Positions 24,872-34,712 of a stretch of DNA of 64,000 nt are shown here, piece after piece. The notes beneath the pieces are model-generated. The model searched no databases. It was not told the DNA's origin and saw only the letters and a program-made list of their open reading frames with translations. The DNA is taken from positions 3,906,001-3,970,000 of the forward strand of contig OZ245940.1 of the NCBI GenBank assembly GCA_965230045.1, given 5' to 3'. A program made the translations under genes and the position numbers. How positions within the stretch are numbered: position 1 is the first letter of the stretch; every line of letters starts with the position of its first letter. This DNA is from G963662905 sp965230045 (GTDB lineage Bacteria; Bacteroidota; Bacteroidia; Bacteroidales; WRLA01).

Positions 24872-27800
24872 ATGAAAAAAACTATACTCCTGCTTATTTT
24901 GCTCGCCGGCACAGGAATACTACTGGCACAAAATATCAGCATTTCAGGCAGTATATTATCTGCAAAAGACCAAAGCCCGGTGGCTTTTGCGAATATCATT
25001 GCCGAAGGAGCCCGAAGCGGAGCATCATCCGACCTGGACGGCCGTTTTGAGATGCAGATTCCTGCAAACACCAAAAACCTGATTGTCTCTTGCATGGGCT
25101 TTGCTACCGACACCATCCCATTTCACGGACAAGCGGAATTAAAAATAGAATTGGTCCCTACAATGCAGCAACTTGATGAAGTTGTGGTTACAGCATTGGG
25201 AATTTCCCGAAAAAAGAAAGCATTGGGATTTAGCGTTCAGGAAGTAAAAGGTGACGACATCCAAACAGCACGTGATCCGAATATGATCAATAGCCTGAGC
25301 GGAAAAGTTGCCGGCCTTCAGATCAGCTCTACCACAGGTGGCCCTGCATCTTCCAGCCGCATTGTGCTGCGGGGAAATTCCTCCTTCAACAACAACCAGG
25401 CTTTGATTGTAGTAGATGGTGTCCCCATCAATAACGAAACCAATAACACCACCAACGAATGGGGCGGTTTCGATTATGGCAGCGGAATTTCCGATATCAA
25501 CCCCGATGATGTAGAATCTATTTCCGTGCTTAAAGGTGCCAGTGCTTCGGCGCTTTATGGAAGCCGCGCGCAAAATGGGGTCATCATCATCACCACAAAA
25601 AAAGGAAAAAAATCAAAAGATCTCGGCATTCGTTTCAGTACCAATACAGAATTTACTCAGGCGTATATTCCCATTGAATTTCAAAACGAATATGGTGCCG
25701 GACGAAATGGAAAATTCGAAGCTCCATGGAAAATCAATGATGAAGGAATCCCTGTCTATCAATCAGAAAGCCCTTCAGCTTATGGAAGTTGGGGACCACG
25801 AATGGAAGGACAAACCATTATCGACTGGGACGGACAGACAAAAACTTTTGATCCGCAACCCAATAACTACAGCGATTATTTCAATACGGGTTTGAATACC
25901 ACCAACAACATATCACTGGAAGGAGGATCAGACCAGATGACTTATCGTTTCTCCTACACGAATCTCTATAATAAAGACATTGTACCGGAAACCAAACTAA
26001 ACCGGCACAACTTTAACCTGCACACAGTTGCCAGTATCAGTAAGGCGATAAAGCTGGATTTTTCAACTAGTTATATGTACCAAAAAGCAGATAACCGTCT
26101 TGGGTTATCCAATTCCTATAGTGTTCCCAGAAACTATATTTTCATGCCAAGGAATATCAGCGATGAATCACTGGAAAACAACATAATGGACGCAAACGGC
26201 TATGAACAAACATGGTACACCAACTGGAACTGGCAAATAAACCCTTATTGGATGCATACTTTTGAATTGAATGACGATGTGCGCAACCGCATTGTTGGAA
26301 ATGTAAAACTCGACATCCAGCTCATGGAAAAGCTCAAATTTATGTTGCGCGCCAATGCTGATATCGGAATACACCGGTTTAATAATCGCCAGGCATACAA
26401 AGGCATTTCCAACAGTTTGGGCAGCTACAACCAGCGCTGGTTGCATAATTTCCAGTACAATACAGATTTCCTTTTCAGCTGGGATGATAAAATCAATGAA
26501 GACTGGGAATACAACCTCAATTTTGGCGGCAACATCATGCAATATAAAAACGAAGAGGAATCGGCCTGGACCGATGGAGGATTGTCGGTTCCCTATTTTT
26601 ATAATGTCGATTACAGCAACAACCCCACACTCAATCACTATTATTTAAGGGAAAAGCGCATCAATTCGGTTTATGGTTTTGGACAGCTGGCATATAAAGG
26701 CTGGATGTATCTTGATCTGACAGCACGAAACGACTGGTCTTCAACCTTGCCCGCCGCCAACAACAGCTATTTTTATCCCAGTGTGAGCGCCGGTTTTATT
26801 TTTACCGACGCCTTTGACTATACTCCTGACTGGCTTCCTTTCGGGAAGTTGCGGGCTTCCTGGGCTCAGGTGGGTGGCGACACCGATCCCTATCAGTTGC
26901 AATATACATTTAATCAGCTGGGCAGTTATAATGGCGTACCTTATAGTGCCATTACTTCCTTTATCCCAAACCTTGATCTCAAGCCGGAAATCACAACAAG
27001 CCAGGAAATTGGCGCAAACCTGCATTTTTTGAGCCATAACCTCATCCTGGATGTGACCTACTACAATCAAACCACAAAAAACCAGATACTTGCGGCAAAT
27101 GTAAGTCCAAGTTCCGGTAGCCTGATGGCCATGATCAACAGCGGAAAAATCAATAATAAAGGTGTTGAAGTGGAACTAACTGCCAAAATATTTAATAATC
27201 CCGGCGGCTTCAGTTGGAATACCAGCCTGAACCTGGCCAAAAACTCTTCGGAAGTCCTGGAGCTGGCCGACGACCTGCCTGCATACACTTTGCGCACACA
27301 TTGGCGGCTCAGTATCGAAGCACGCCCCGGTCATCCATACGGAGATATCGTGGGCTACGCCATTAAGCGTGATGCGAATGGAAACAAACTCGTCAACAGC
27401 CAAACCGGACTTTATATACGCGATGACCAGCCCAGTGTTTTGGGAAATTATATGCCCGATTTAACCGGCGGTTTCCGCAATTCATTATCCTATAAAGATA
27501 TCAGCTTGTCATTCCTCATCGACTTCCGCATTGGCGGCGATATGTACAGCGGAACGAATATGTATATGAGCGGTTATTCCGGAAACCTGGAATCAACCCT
27601 TGAAGGCCGCGAAGAATGGTATGCCAGTGAAGCGGCACGGGAAGCTGCAGGCGTTTCGCCCAACGACTGGACAGCCACCGGTGGTTATCTTGCCGAAGGC
27701 GTTTTCGCAAATGGAGAAACCAACAACATATATGTCAACCCAGAAGAATACTGGGGACAGTTTACCGACTGGGGCAATGAAATCCATGAACCTTTCATTT

Positions 27801-28048
27801 ATGATGCCACCTATTTTAAACTCAGAGAACTGGTTTTGACCTGGAACATCCCTAATAATAAATTGCGCAAGCTACGCATTTCGAATGCAAGCATTTCGCT
27901 GGTAGGCCGCAACCTCTGGCTGATCTATTCCGGCGTTCCGAATGTTGATCCGGAATCGTCCTATACAAATGGCAACGGGCAGGGTTTTGAAATCTACTCC
28001 TACCCTATGCGCAGATCTTTTGGTATTAATTTGAAATTCAACATATAA
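24872..28048 (+). CDS. susC: SusC/RagA-family TonB-dependent outer-membrane transporter
   Basis: A 1058-residue TonB-dependent transporter that imports oligosaccharides or peptides across the outer membrane with a SusD lid. Signal peptide 1-20; CarboxypepD_reg-like domain about 22-105 (ISGSILSAKDQSPVAFANII); TonB box LDEVVVTALG near 105; plug domain about 115-245 (MINSLSGKVAGLQI, IVLRGNSSF, ALIVVDGVPI, DDVESISVLKGASASALYGS, GVIIITTKKG); then the barrel to the C-terminal SFGINLKFNI. Length is usual. Substrate is not readable from the sequence; the linked PNGase F-like protein points to glycoprotein N-glycans. Confidence 0.93.
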   Translation: MKKTILLLILLAGTGILLAQNISISGSILSAKDQSPVAFANIIAEGARSGASSDLDGRFEMQIPANTKNLIVSCMGFATDTIPFHGQAELKIELVPTMQQLDEVVVTALGISRKKKALGFSVQEVKGDDIQTARDPNMINSLSGKVAGLQISSTTGGPASSSRIVLRGNSSFNNNQALIVVDGVPINNETNNTTNEWGGFDYGSGISDINPDDVESISVLKGASASALYGSRAQNGVIIITTKKGKKSKDLGIRFSTNTEFTQAYIPIEFQNEYGAGRNGKFEAPWKINDEGIPVYQSESPSAYGSWGPRMEGQTIIDWDGQTKTFDPQPNNYSDYFNTGLNTTNNISLEGGSDQMTYRFSYTNLYNKDIVPETKLNRHNFNLHTVASISKAIKLDFSTSYMYQKADNRLGLSNSYSVPRNYIFMPRNISDESLENNIMDANGYEQTWYTNWNWQINPYWMHTFELNDDVRNRIVGNVKLDIQLMEKLKFMLRANADIGIHRFNNRQAYKGISNSLGSYNQRWLHNFQYNTDFLFSWDDKINEDWEYNLNFGGNIMQYKNEEESAWTDGGLSVPYFYNVDYSNNPTLNHYYLREKRINSVYGFGQLAYKGWMYLDLTARNDWSSTLPAANNSYFYPSVSAGFIFTDAFDYTPDWLPFGKLRASWAQVGGDTDPYQLQYTFNQLGSYNGVPYSAITSFIPNLDLKPEITTSQEIGANLHFLSHNLILDVTYYNQTTKNQILAANVSPSSGSLMAMINSGKINNKGVEVELTAKIFNNPGGFSWNTSLNLAKNSSEVLELADDLPAYTLRTHWRLSIEARPGHPYGDIVGYAIKRDANGNKLVNSQTGLYIRDDQPSVLGNYMPDLTGGFRNSLSYKDISLSFLIDFRIGGDMYSGTNMYMSGYSGNLESTLEGREEWYASEAAREAAGVSPNDWTATGGYLAEGVFANGETNNIYVNPEEYWGQFTDWGNEIHEPFIYDATYFKLRELVLTWNIPNNKLRKLRISNASISLVGRNLWLIYSGVPNVDPESSYTNGNGQGFEIYSYPMRRSFGINLKFNI

Positions 28049-28053
28049 GGAGG
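28047..28053 (+). promoter_or_regulatory. Strong Shine-Dalgarno site of susD
   Basis: AAGGAGG ends 7 bases before the susD ATG at 28061 and overlaps the susC stop. Such a perfect site is uncommon in Bacteroidota and absent from its neighbours, suggesting extra translation of susD relative to susC. Confidence 0.6.
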
Positions 28054-28060
28054 ACAAATT

Positions 28061-29545
28061 ATGAAACATAATATTTTAAAATACAGTTTACTGATCCTGA
28101 TTGCATTTGCGGGCATTTCCTGTGAAAAAAGCCTTGAAGAACTCAACGAAAACCCCAATGCACCCGAATACGCCAATCCCGATTATTTGTTCACAAACAC
28201 TCTTATTCAAGGTGCAGGATCATATAATGTTTCCGTGCATGTGGAACAATGGGGACTCATGACCTGGACTCAGTCGCTGGCGCGATATGGCGGCTGGGAA
28301 CAAGGCAAAGAATACGAAATGAGCGATGAAAAGAACAACCTTTGGGGTGAAGTTTATGCCAACAGCCTGATGAACGCACAGGCGATCGTCGATATTTTGA
28401 AAGATGATCCGGAAGCCGCAAATCAGCTGGCCATTTGCAAAATATGGCAGGCTTACCTTTTTCAAAGACTTACAGACCTTTGGGGCGATATACCTTATTC
28501 CGAAGCGCTCAAAGGTTATGATGACCATCTGCTTACGCCAAAATATGATGCTCAATCCAGTATTTATCCGGCTTTAATCGACCGGATTGATAAAGCCATC
28601 GCGGGGATGAACCCTGACCTCAAAAGCTTTGGCAGTTCTGCCGATCTCCTATTTGGCGGCGATATTGATTTATGGAAACGCTTTGGCAATTCCCTGAAAC
28701 TCCGCATGGCGCTGCGCATGTGTGAAATAGCACCGGATCAGGCACAGGAAATAGTTTCAGAAATCAGCCCGGATCAATTGATGCAGTCCAACGAGCAAAG
28801 TGCACTGTTTCCTTTTCTTGATACCAGACAGAACCCTTTTTATGCCGTCATCCAGCGTGGTGAATCAGCAGGAAGGAACTGGCCCAGCAAATACCTTACC
28901 GATATGCTCAACGGCAATGACGATCCCCGCCTTCAGGTTCTTTGTCAGCCTACCCCGCAATCCGTTGCCTTTGGAATGCCAGCCTACGAAGGAGTACCCT
29001 GTTTTGCGCCAGATAACAGCCCGGTTTGGGACAATTATCCCGAAGACGGATACAACATCAGTAAAAGCGGTACATATTTTATGCGCTCAGATATGAAAGG
29101 ATATCTGATGAGCTATGCAGAAATCTGTTTCCTGAAAGCAGAAGCAGCTCAGAGAGGATGGATGAACGGGAACGCCACAGAATTCCTCAAAGAAGGCGTA
29201 CGCGCTGATATGGAATCATACAAAATTGGCGACAGCAGCTATGTGAAAGAAGCAGATATCCAAAACTATCTCGACAAAATCGACGATGCTGACCTGGAAA
29301 CCATCATCACCCAAAAATGGATCGCTTATACCTTTAAAAACCCTTATGAATGCTACGCCGATTACCGCCGGACAGGATTTCCTGTTCTGACAATCTATAA
29401 TGGTGAGCAAGTTGATGCTGCCAAATTCCCAAAAAGGCTCATCTATCCGGCATCGGAACTTACGTACAATACAGACAATTACAACGAAGCCGTTCAGCGC
29501 CAGGGGGCTGATACTCAAAGCACCAGAATCTGGTGGAACAAATAA
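28061..29545 (+). CDS. susD: SusD/RagB-family glycan-binding lipoprotein
   Basis: A 494-residue lipoprotein that would form the extracellular lid of the SusC transporter. The lipobox AFAGISC gives a lipidated cysteine near residue 21, followed by EKSLEELNENPNAP, a common start of the SusD-like_2 branch. The TPR-like helices are represented by AICKIWQAYLFQRLTDLWGDIPYSEAL and YLMSYAEICFLKAEAAQRGW; the end has the usual YNEAVQRQGAD and a final TRIWWNK. It starts 12 bases after susC with a strong ribosome-binding site. Cell-surface location is inferred from the family. Confidence 0.92.
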   Translation: MKHNILKYSLLILIAFAGISCEKSLEELNENPNAPEYANPDYLFTNTLIQGAGSYNVSVHVEQWGLMTWTQSLARYGGWEQGKEYEMSDEKNNLWGEVYANSLMNAQAIVDILKDDPEAANQLAICKIWQAYLFQRLTDLWGDIPYSEALKGYDDHLLTPKYDAQSSIYPALIDRIDKAIAGMNPDLKSFGSSADLLFGGDIDLWKRFGNSLKLRMALRMCEIAPDQAQEIVSEISPDQLMQSNEQSALFPFLDTRQNPFYAVIQRGESAGRNWPSKYLTDMLNGNDDPRLQVLCQPTPQSVAFGMPAYEGVPCFAPDNSPVWDNYPEDGYNISKSGTYFMRSDMKGYLMSYAEICFLKAEAAQRGWMNGNATEFLKEGVRADMESYKIGDSSYVKEADIQNYLDKIDDADLETIITQKWIAYTFKNPYECYADYRRTGFPVLTIYNGEQVDAAKFPKRLIYPASELTYNTDNYNEAVQRQGADTQSTRIWWNK

Positions 29546-29574
29546 AATGACAAACCACTCAAAACGAAATACAA

Positions 29575-31086
29575 ATGAATAAAATTTTCAAAACAAGCCT
29601 TGCACTGCTGATCGCCATTGCTTTCAGCGGATTGGTCAGGGCGCAGGAAACATCAGCAGGTGAATGCTATTACCTGAATTACGAAACATGGAACACCGGA
29701 GGTCAACCCTGGATGTACATCGACTGTGGCAATGCCAGCAGCTTTAACGTGGGCTATGAATTTACCATGGAATGCTGGCTGCGCATTTATGACGCCCAAT
29801 GGAACCAGAAGTTAATGGGAAAAATGACCGAAAGCCTCGAAGACGGCTATGTGATGGGGATACAGCTACAAGGAATTTATTCCGAAGTACTTTTCCCTTC
29901 AGGTGTGGCCGAACTCACCACACCGGGCGCCTTCCGCAGGGACAGCAGCTGGGTGCACCTGGCCACTACTTTTGCCGCAGATGGCAGCATGATCGGCTAT
30001 GTAAACGGTGAAAAAGCCGGCGAAATCACAAACCTCCCTGCCGGCCCGGTACCATCAAATGATGAACCTTTTGTCATCGGGCGTGCTCCATGGGGATTTT
30101 CCTTTATGAGCTTCGGCGATATTGATGAAGTACGCGTTTGGAATGCCGCACGCAGCCAGGAACAAATCCACAGCGACATGCACCGCAACATTACCGGCGA
30201 CGAAAGCGGGCTGGTGGCTTATTACGATTTCAATGGAGATAAAGATACCATTGTAACCGATAAAAGTCTTTACGGAAATAATGGTATCGTCAAAAATGCC
30301 GACAATGATTTCTGGGCTTTTGCGCCTTCTTATGCACCTGTTGGCGATGAAATGATGGGCGATAAAACCGACATCAATGCCATTTGGTTCGGAAAAACAC
30401 AGGACGAAGTAGAATACAACAGAGCCATTACTGAAAACGGCCTTTCCATGATCGGAAACATCGAAGCAAAATCATACGATTATGCTCTTTTTGGACATAA
30501 CGGCCTCAGCGGTATAAATCAGGACAACCTGCCTGCAGATTTCCCTGAAGATTTCGTAAAAGCTTCCCGTACATGGTATGTAAACACTGGAGGAAACGTC
30601 ACTGCCAACCTGATTATCAGTATCGATAATGCAGAAGCAACGGACATGCCGCTTGAATACGCCCTGAACCATTATACTTTGCTAAAACGCGAGAAAGGAA
30701 CTGAAACATTTGTTGCCTTGGCTGCTGCCGAAGAAAAAATGGGAAATGCCTATATGTTCAACGATATCGAACTGAAAAACGGATTTGAATACACTATCGG
30801 AACAGCATCCGAAGCCGTAATCAGCGGTGAAGCCGTCTCTGAACTCGATGCTTTTGCCAACAACATCAGCTTCTATCCAAATCCAGCACAGGATTTTGTT
30901 ATGATAAAAGGTGTGCGCAATACACATATCAATTTAATCGACCTAACAGGAAGCATCGTAGAACAATGGTCTTCAACAGAAGAGCAAATAAAACTGGAAA
31001 TCAACGACATGGTTCCCGGAATTTATTTTCTTGAATTCAGCAAAGACGGCCTCAATGCACGGAAAAAATTTATTATTCATCAATAA
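29575..31086 (+). CDS. LamG-domain protein exported by T9SS
   Basis: A 503-residue product of the SusCD locus. Signal peptide about 1-23; LamG/concanavalin-like domain about 30-240, with the typical FTMECWLRIYD, WVHLATTFAADGSMIGYVNG, FVIGRAPWG, DIDEVRVWNAARSQEQI and GLVAYYDFNG elements; a further beta-rich region (about 255-415); and a T9SS type A tail beginning SFYPNPAQDFVMI (near 436) and ending ARKKFIIHQ. LamG domains bind carbohydrate or protein; no catalytic motif is seen. It lies 29 bases after susD and 9 before the PNGase F-like gene. Probably a surface glycoprotein- or glycan-binding protein. Confidence 0.82.
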   Translation: MNKIFKTSLALLIAIAFSGLVRAQETSAGECYYLNYETWNTGGQPWMYIDCGNASSFNVGYEFTMECWLRIYDAQWNQKLMGKMTESLEDGYVMGIQLQGIYSEVLFPSGVAELTTPGAFRRDSSWVHLATTFAADGSMIGYVNGEKAGEITNLPAGPVPSNDEPFVIGRAPWGFSFMSFGDIDEVRVWNAARSQEQIHSDMHRNITGDESGLVAYYDFNGDKDTIVTDKSLYGNNGIVKNADNDFWAFAPSYAPVGDEMMGDKTDINAIWFGKTQDEVEYNRAITENGLSMIGNIEAKSYDYALFGHNGLSGINQDNLPADFPEDFVKASRTWYVNTGGNVTANLIISIDNAEATDMPLEYALNHYTLLKREKGTETFVALAAAEEKMGNAYMFNDIELKNGFEYTIGTASEAVISGEAVSELDAFANNISFYPNPAQDFVMIKGVRNTHINLIDLTGSIVEQWSSTEEQIKLEINDMVPGIYFLEFSKDGLNARKKFIIHQ

Positions 31087-31095
31087 AACAACCTA

Positions 31096-34000
31096 ATGAA
31101 AAAGTTATACACACTTATTGCAGCACTGCTTATAATCCCTTTCGGCTTTGCGCAGAGCTCTTTGATGTTCGACGGAACAAACGACAAAGTTGAAATTCCC
31201 AAGAATGAAAACCTGCAAGCGACTTCTGCAATGACCATCGAAGCATGGATTAATGCAGAAGAATGGCAATCAGCCCTTTACAAAGGATCTGTTGTATCCA
31301 ATTCAAACAATATTGGTTCAGATAATGGTTTTGACCTGCGCGCTGCAGCAAATGGTAAAGCAGAATTCAATGTTTCCATCAATGGCGCCTGGGCTTATGC
31401 CACTACAGAAGAATTTATGGAAGTGGGCACCTGGTATCATCTGGCCGGTGTTTATGATGGCAGCCGCGTACGTATCTATATCAATGGAATTGAACGCGCC
31501 TCAAGTGATGCCAGCGGTGATATAGGCGAATTCCGAGGTAATTTCCAAATCGCATCTTGTCCAGGCTGGGGCGGACGCCTTTTTAACGGAAAAATCGATG
31601 AAGTACGCTTTTGGAGTGTTGCACGCACAACCGATGAAATCCGTGCCAGTATCAATACCGAGCTAAACGGAGACGAAACAGGCCTTACAGGATACTGGAA
31701 ATTTAACGAAGGCAGCGGAGATGTTGCCGCTGATTCATCACCTAATGGTTTTGACGGAACGCTTCAGGGCATGGATCCTGCAACTGCATGGGTAGAAAAT
31801 TTTGAATGCCCTTTTACTGATCCTGATGTTGGCCCATCAGCACTCCTCTCCCCTCTTTCTTCCAGCGATTTGGGAGCAAATGAAACAGTAAGCATCAGCA
31901 TTACAAACTATAGTGTTGCCGAAATCGGCAGTTTTGATGTTTCCTATAAAATTAACGACGGAAGCACAGTAACTCAAAGTTTTGAAGATGGTCTTGCTGC
32001 TCTGGAAACCGCAGAGTTCACTTTCGACGGCACAGCAGATTTAAGTGAAGAAGGCCTTTACGCATTCGAAATCACAACAAATCTCGAAGGCGATGCCCAT
32101 CCTGAAAATGACATGCTTAATGCCACTGTGAACCATTTTTCTGCGGATGATAATTTTGCGGTTGAATTTGATGGCGCAAACGATTATATCCGTATCCCGG
32201 ATGATGATGCTTTTGATTTTGGAGAAGCACTGACCATGGAAGCCTGGATCAAGGCAACTGCCTGGAAAGATCAGGCATGGCAGGGTTCCATTATTTCCAA
32301 AGACGCGGACGAAGGCGGTACGCAAACCGGATATGTAATGCGCGCCGGTAAAAACGGCACTATGCACTTTGTTGCCACGCCCGGTTGGGACGAGCTGAGT
32401 TCGGGAGAATATATGCAACTCAATAAATGGTATCATGTGGCAGCAGTTTATGCGGATGATGTAATGAAGATTTATATCAACGGAGCTTTAATCGGACAAA
32501 AAAACCACGAAGGGCCAATCAACGCCAATACCATGGATCTGCTCATTGGTGAAAGCACCGGATTCAGCGGTCGTTTTTGGCAGGGCATGATCGATGAAGT
32601 ACGCATCTGGAACACCGGACGCACTATGGAAGAAATCAATGAACACATTGCCACAGAACTGGAAGGCAATGAAGAAGGTTTGGTCGCTTATTATCCCATG
32701 AACGACGGTCTGGGAAGCACTACCATTGAAGATAAAACCGGCAACGGACATCTTGGTACACTGACCAATCTGGATACAGAAACCTGCTGGGTCGCCGGTT
32801 ACCAACCAACCAGCAACGATGTGGGTGTTCAGGCCATTGTCAGCCCCGCTTCAGGTCCGGTTTGGAACAACGATGAACGCGTTAAAGCATTGATCAGCAA
32901 TTATTCGATGACAGCAGCCGAAAACTTCGATATTTCCTATCAAATTAATGATGGCGACGTAGTTACTGAAAATTTCAAAGCTGTACTGGAACCTTCTACA
33001 TCCATGACTTTTGCTTTCAAAACTCTTGAAGACCTCAGCAGCCTGGATGAAGCAGAAATCAAAGTTTATACCTCTTTGGAAAATGATACCGACCTGCATA
33101 ATGATACGCTCATTAACACCATCACCAAGAACAATACAATCAGCATTTTCCATCAAAAGCAGCACAATTTTGGTGATGCCGGGCAAATCCACAGCCGGAT
33201 TATGTCGCTGCCGCATGACAATGCTGCATACAGCAATATTTTGCTGCACATAAACCTGGAATGTCCTGAATTTGGTTGTGACCCATGGGATCAGCCTGCA
33301 TTCCTGAAAGTAAAGAAAGACGGCATTGAATACGAAATCGGCCGTTATATCACACCTTTCGGTGTCGCTTGCGGCCCATGGACAATTGATGTTACCGATT
33401 TCCGTTCCATTCTCCGCGATGATCTGGAATTCATTTCTTACGTTCAGGTTTGGGGTGCATCCGGATGGCTGGTCAGCCTTGATTTGGAATTCGTGGAAGG
33501 CACACCCGATTATCAATATACCGAACTGATACCGCTTTGGAATACAGATTATCAGGTTTATGGTGATCCTGATATTTCTTATGATATGCCGGAAATCAAT
33601 GTTCCTGTTGCCGCAAATGCAGAAGGAATGAGCCTTCGCCTTACCACAACCGGTCATGGCCAGGGCAATACAGACAATGCTGCGGAATTTGCCCATAAAA
33701 CCCATCATATCCATGTAAATGGAACAGAAACTTATGAGCAGGATCTCTGGAAAGACGATTGCAATGTAAACCCATGCTCACCGCAAAACGGAACCTGGAC
33801 TTTTGCGCGTGCAGGATGGTGTCCGGGACAGGAAGTTATCCCCAACCATTATGATCTCACCGATGTGATGACCGCCGGGGAAAACATGCAACTGGACTAT
33901 GTTTTTGAAGAATATACCAACCTTCTGAATACCGGATACAATGGTGGATCGCATACCGAGCCCTATTTCCGGGTGCATTCTTATCTTGTTCAGGGAAGCA

Positions 34001-34608
34001 GCCAACCACTGGGCGAATACCTTGATGTTGCGGTTGAAGACCTTACAGCGCCGGTCAGCTCTCCAAATCTTGGCGACAACGAAGCTATTACTATCTTACT
34101 GAAAAACAACGGAAACGAAGCCATTTCAGATTTTGAAGTAAGCTACCGGATTGATGATGGCGATATCGTAACAGAAATAGTAACAGAAACTATCGAAGCC
34201 GGCGGCAGCCTGGAATACACTTTCGAATCTACTGCAAACATGTCGGAAGAACAGTGGTATAATATATTCATTATCACCACAATGTCTGATGATGAAGTAC
34301 CTGCAAATGATTATTACCTTGCAGATATTGAACATCAGCCGGTAGGCATCAGCAGTTACGAAATCCAGCCCGTCCTGGAACTTCTGCCAAATCCCGCAAA
34401 ATCAGAATGTACGGTTCGCTACGAAGGTCCGGATCAGCAAGTACATTTTGAACTGGCTGATATGCAAGGCCGTAGAATTCAAAGCCAGACGTTTAACAGT
34501 AAAGGTTTTGAGTTAAAACTCCAACTGGACGGATTACGCTCAGGAATTTATTTTGTGCGCATTTCGGGAGCTCAAGGTGTTAAAATTGAGAAGCTTATAG
34601 TTGAGTAA
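31096..34608 (+). CDS. Multidomain PNGase F-like protein (LamG-CARDB-LamG-CARDB-PNGaseF-CARDB-T9SS)
   Basis: PNGase F releases N-glycans by hydrolysing the Asn-GlcNAc amide bond. Layout of the 1170 residues: signal peptide (1-19); LamG about 20-230; CARDB-like about 242-343; LamG about 353-570; CARDB-like about 573-680; PNGase F N and C domains about 685-970; CARDB-like about 976-1082; T9SS tail from LLPNPAKSECTV (about 1094). The enzyme part shows CDPWDQPAFLKV, YEIGRYITPF, DVTDFRSIL, EGTPDYQYTELIP, GHGQGNTDNAAE and ARAGWCPG, each aligning with Elizabethkingia PNGase F. The nucleophile-side Asp60 corresponds to Asp732 and Glu206 to Glu864, but Glu118 is replaced by Gln784 (YVQVWG). It is last in the LacI-SusCD operon and followed by a terminator. 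Activity is therefore uncertain although the fold assignment is firm. Confidence 0.88.
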   Translation: MKKLYTLIAALLIIPFGFAQSSLMFDGTNDKVEIPKNENLQATSAMTIEAWINAEEWQSALYKGSVVSNSNNIGSDNGFDLRAAANGKAEFNVSINGAWAYATTEEFMEVGTWYHLAGVYDGSRVRIYINGIERASSDASGDIGEFRGNFQIASCPGWGGRLFNGKIDEVRFWSVARTTDEIRASINTELNGDETGLTGYWKFNEGSGDVAADSSPNGFDGTLQGMDPATAWVENFECPFTDPDVGPSALLSPLSSSDLGANETVSISITNYSVAEIGSFDVSYKINDGSTVTQSFEDGLAALETAEFTFDGTADLSEEGLYAFEITTNLEGDAHPENDMLNATVNHFSADDNFAVEFDGANDYIRIPDDDAFDFGEALTMEAWIKATAWKDQAWQGSIISKDADEGGTQTGYVMRAGKNGTMHFVATPGWDELSSGEYMQLNKWYHVAAVYADDVMKIYINGALIGQKNHEGPINANTMDLLIGESTGFSGRFWQGMIDEVRIWNTGRTMEEINEHIATELEGNEEGLVAYYPMNDGLGSTTIEDKTGNGHLGTLTNLDTETCWVAGYQPTSNDVGVQAIVSPASGPVWNNDERVKALISNYSMTAAENFDISYQINDGDVVTENFKAVLEPSTSMTFAFKTLEDLSSLDEAEIKVYTSLENDTDLHNDTLINTITKNNTISIFHQKQHNFGDAGQIHSRIMSLPHDNAAYSNILLHINLECPEFGCDPWDQPAFLKVKKDGIEYEIGRYITPFGVACGPWTIDVTDFRSILRDDLEFISYVQVWGASGWLVSLDLEFVEGTPDYQYTELIPLWNTDYQVYGDPDISYDMPEINVPVAANAEGMSLRLTTTGHGQGNTDNAAEFAHKTHHIHVNGTETYEQDLWKDDCNVNPCSPQNGTWTFARAGWCPGQEVIPNHYDLTDVMTAGENMQLDYVFEEYTNLLNTGYNGGSHTEPYFRVHSYLVQGSSQPLGEYLDVAVEDLTAPVSSPNLGDNEAITILLKNNGNEAISDFEVSYRIDDGDIVTEIVTETIEAGGSLEYTFESTANMSEEQWYNIFIITTMSDDEVPANDYYLADIEHQPVGISSYEIQPVLELLPNPAKSECTVRYEGPDQQVHFELADMQGRRIQSQTFNSKGFELKLQLDGLRSGIYFVRISGAQGVKIEKLIVE

Positions 34609-34630
34609 TATTACGTTTTGTGTTTCAGAA

Positions 34631-34656
34631 GCCATCCTTAGGGGTGGCTTTTTTTT
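34631..34656 (+). terminator. Intrinsic terminator of the SusCD/PNGase operon
   Basis: GCCATCC (34631-34637) pairs with GGGTGGC (34642-34648) with one G-T pair and is followed by eight Ts. It lies 23 bases after the stop codon. Confidence 0.85.
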
Positions 34657-34685
34657 ATTCAAAAAAATTGAAAAACAGTATTTTG

Positions 34686-34693
34686 TACCTTTG
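34686..34693 (+). promoter_or_regulatory. -7 element of the uvrB promoter
   Basis: TACCTTTG matches TAnnTTTG, 19 bases before the uvrB ATG. A TTG at 34668-34670 is only 15 bases upstream, so the -33 part is uncertain. Confidence 0.55.
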
Positions 34694-34712
34694 AGCCTTC
34701 ATAATACGATAT

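Noticed and set aside
32851..33714. Long minus-strand frame of 287 codons
   Set aside because: Antisense shadow of the PNGase F-like gene.
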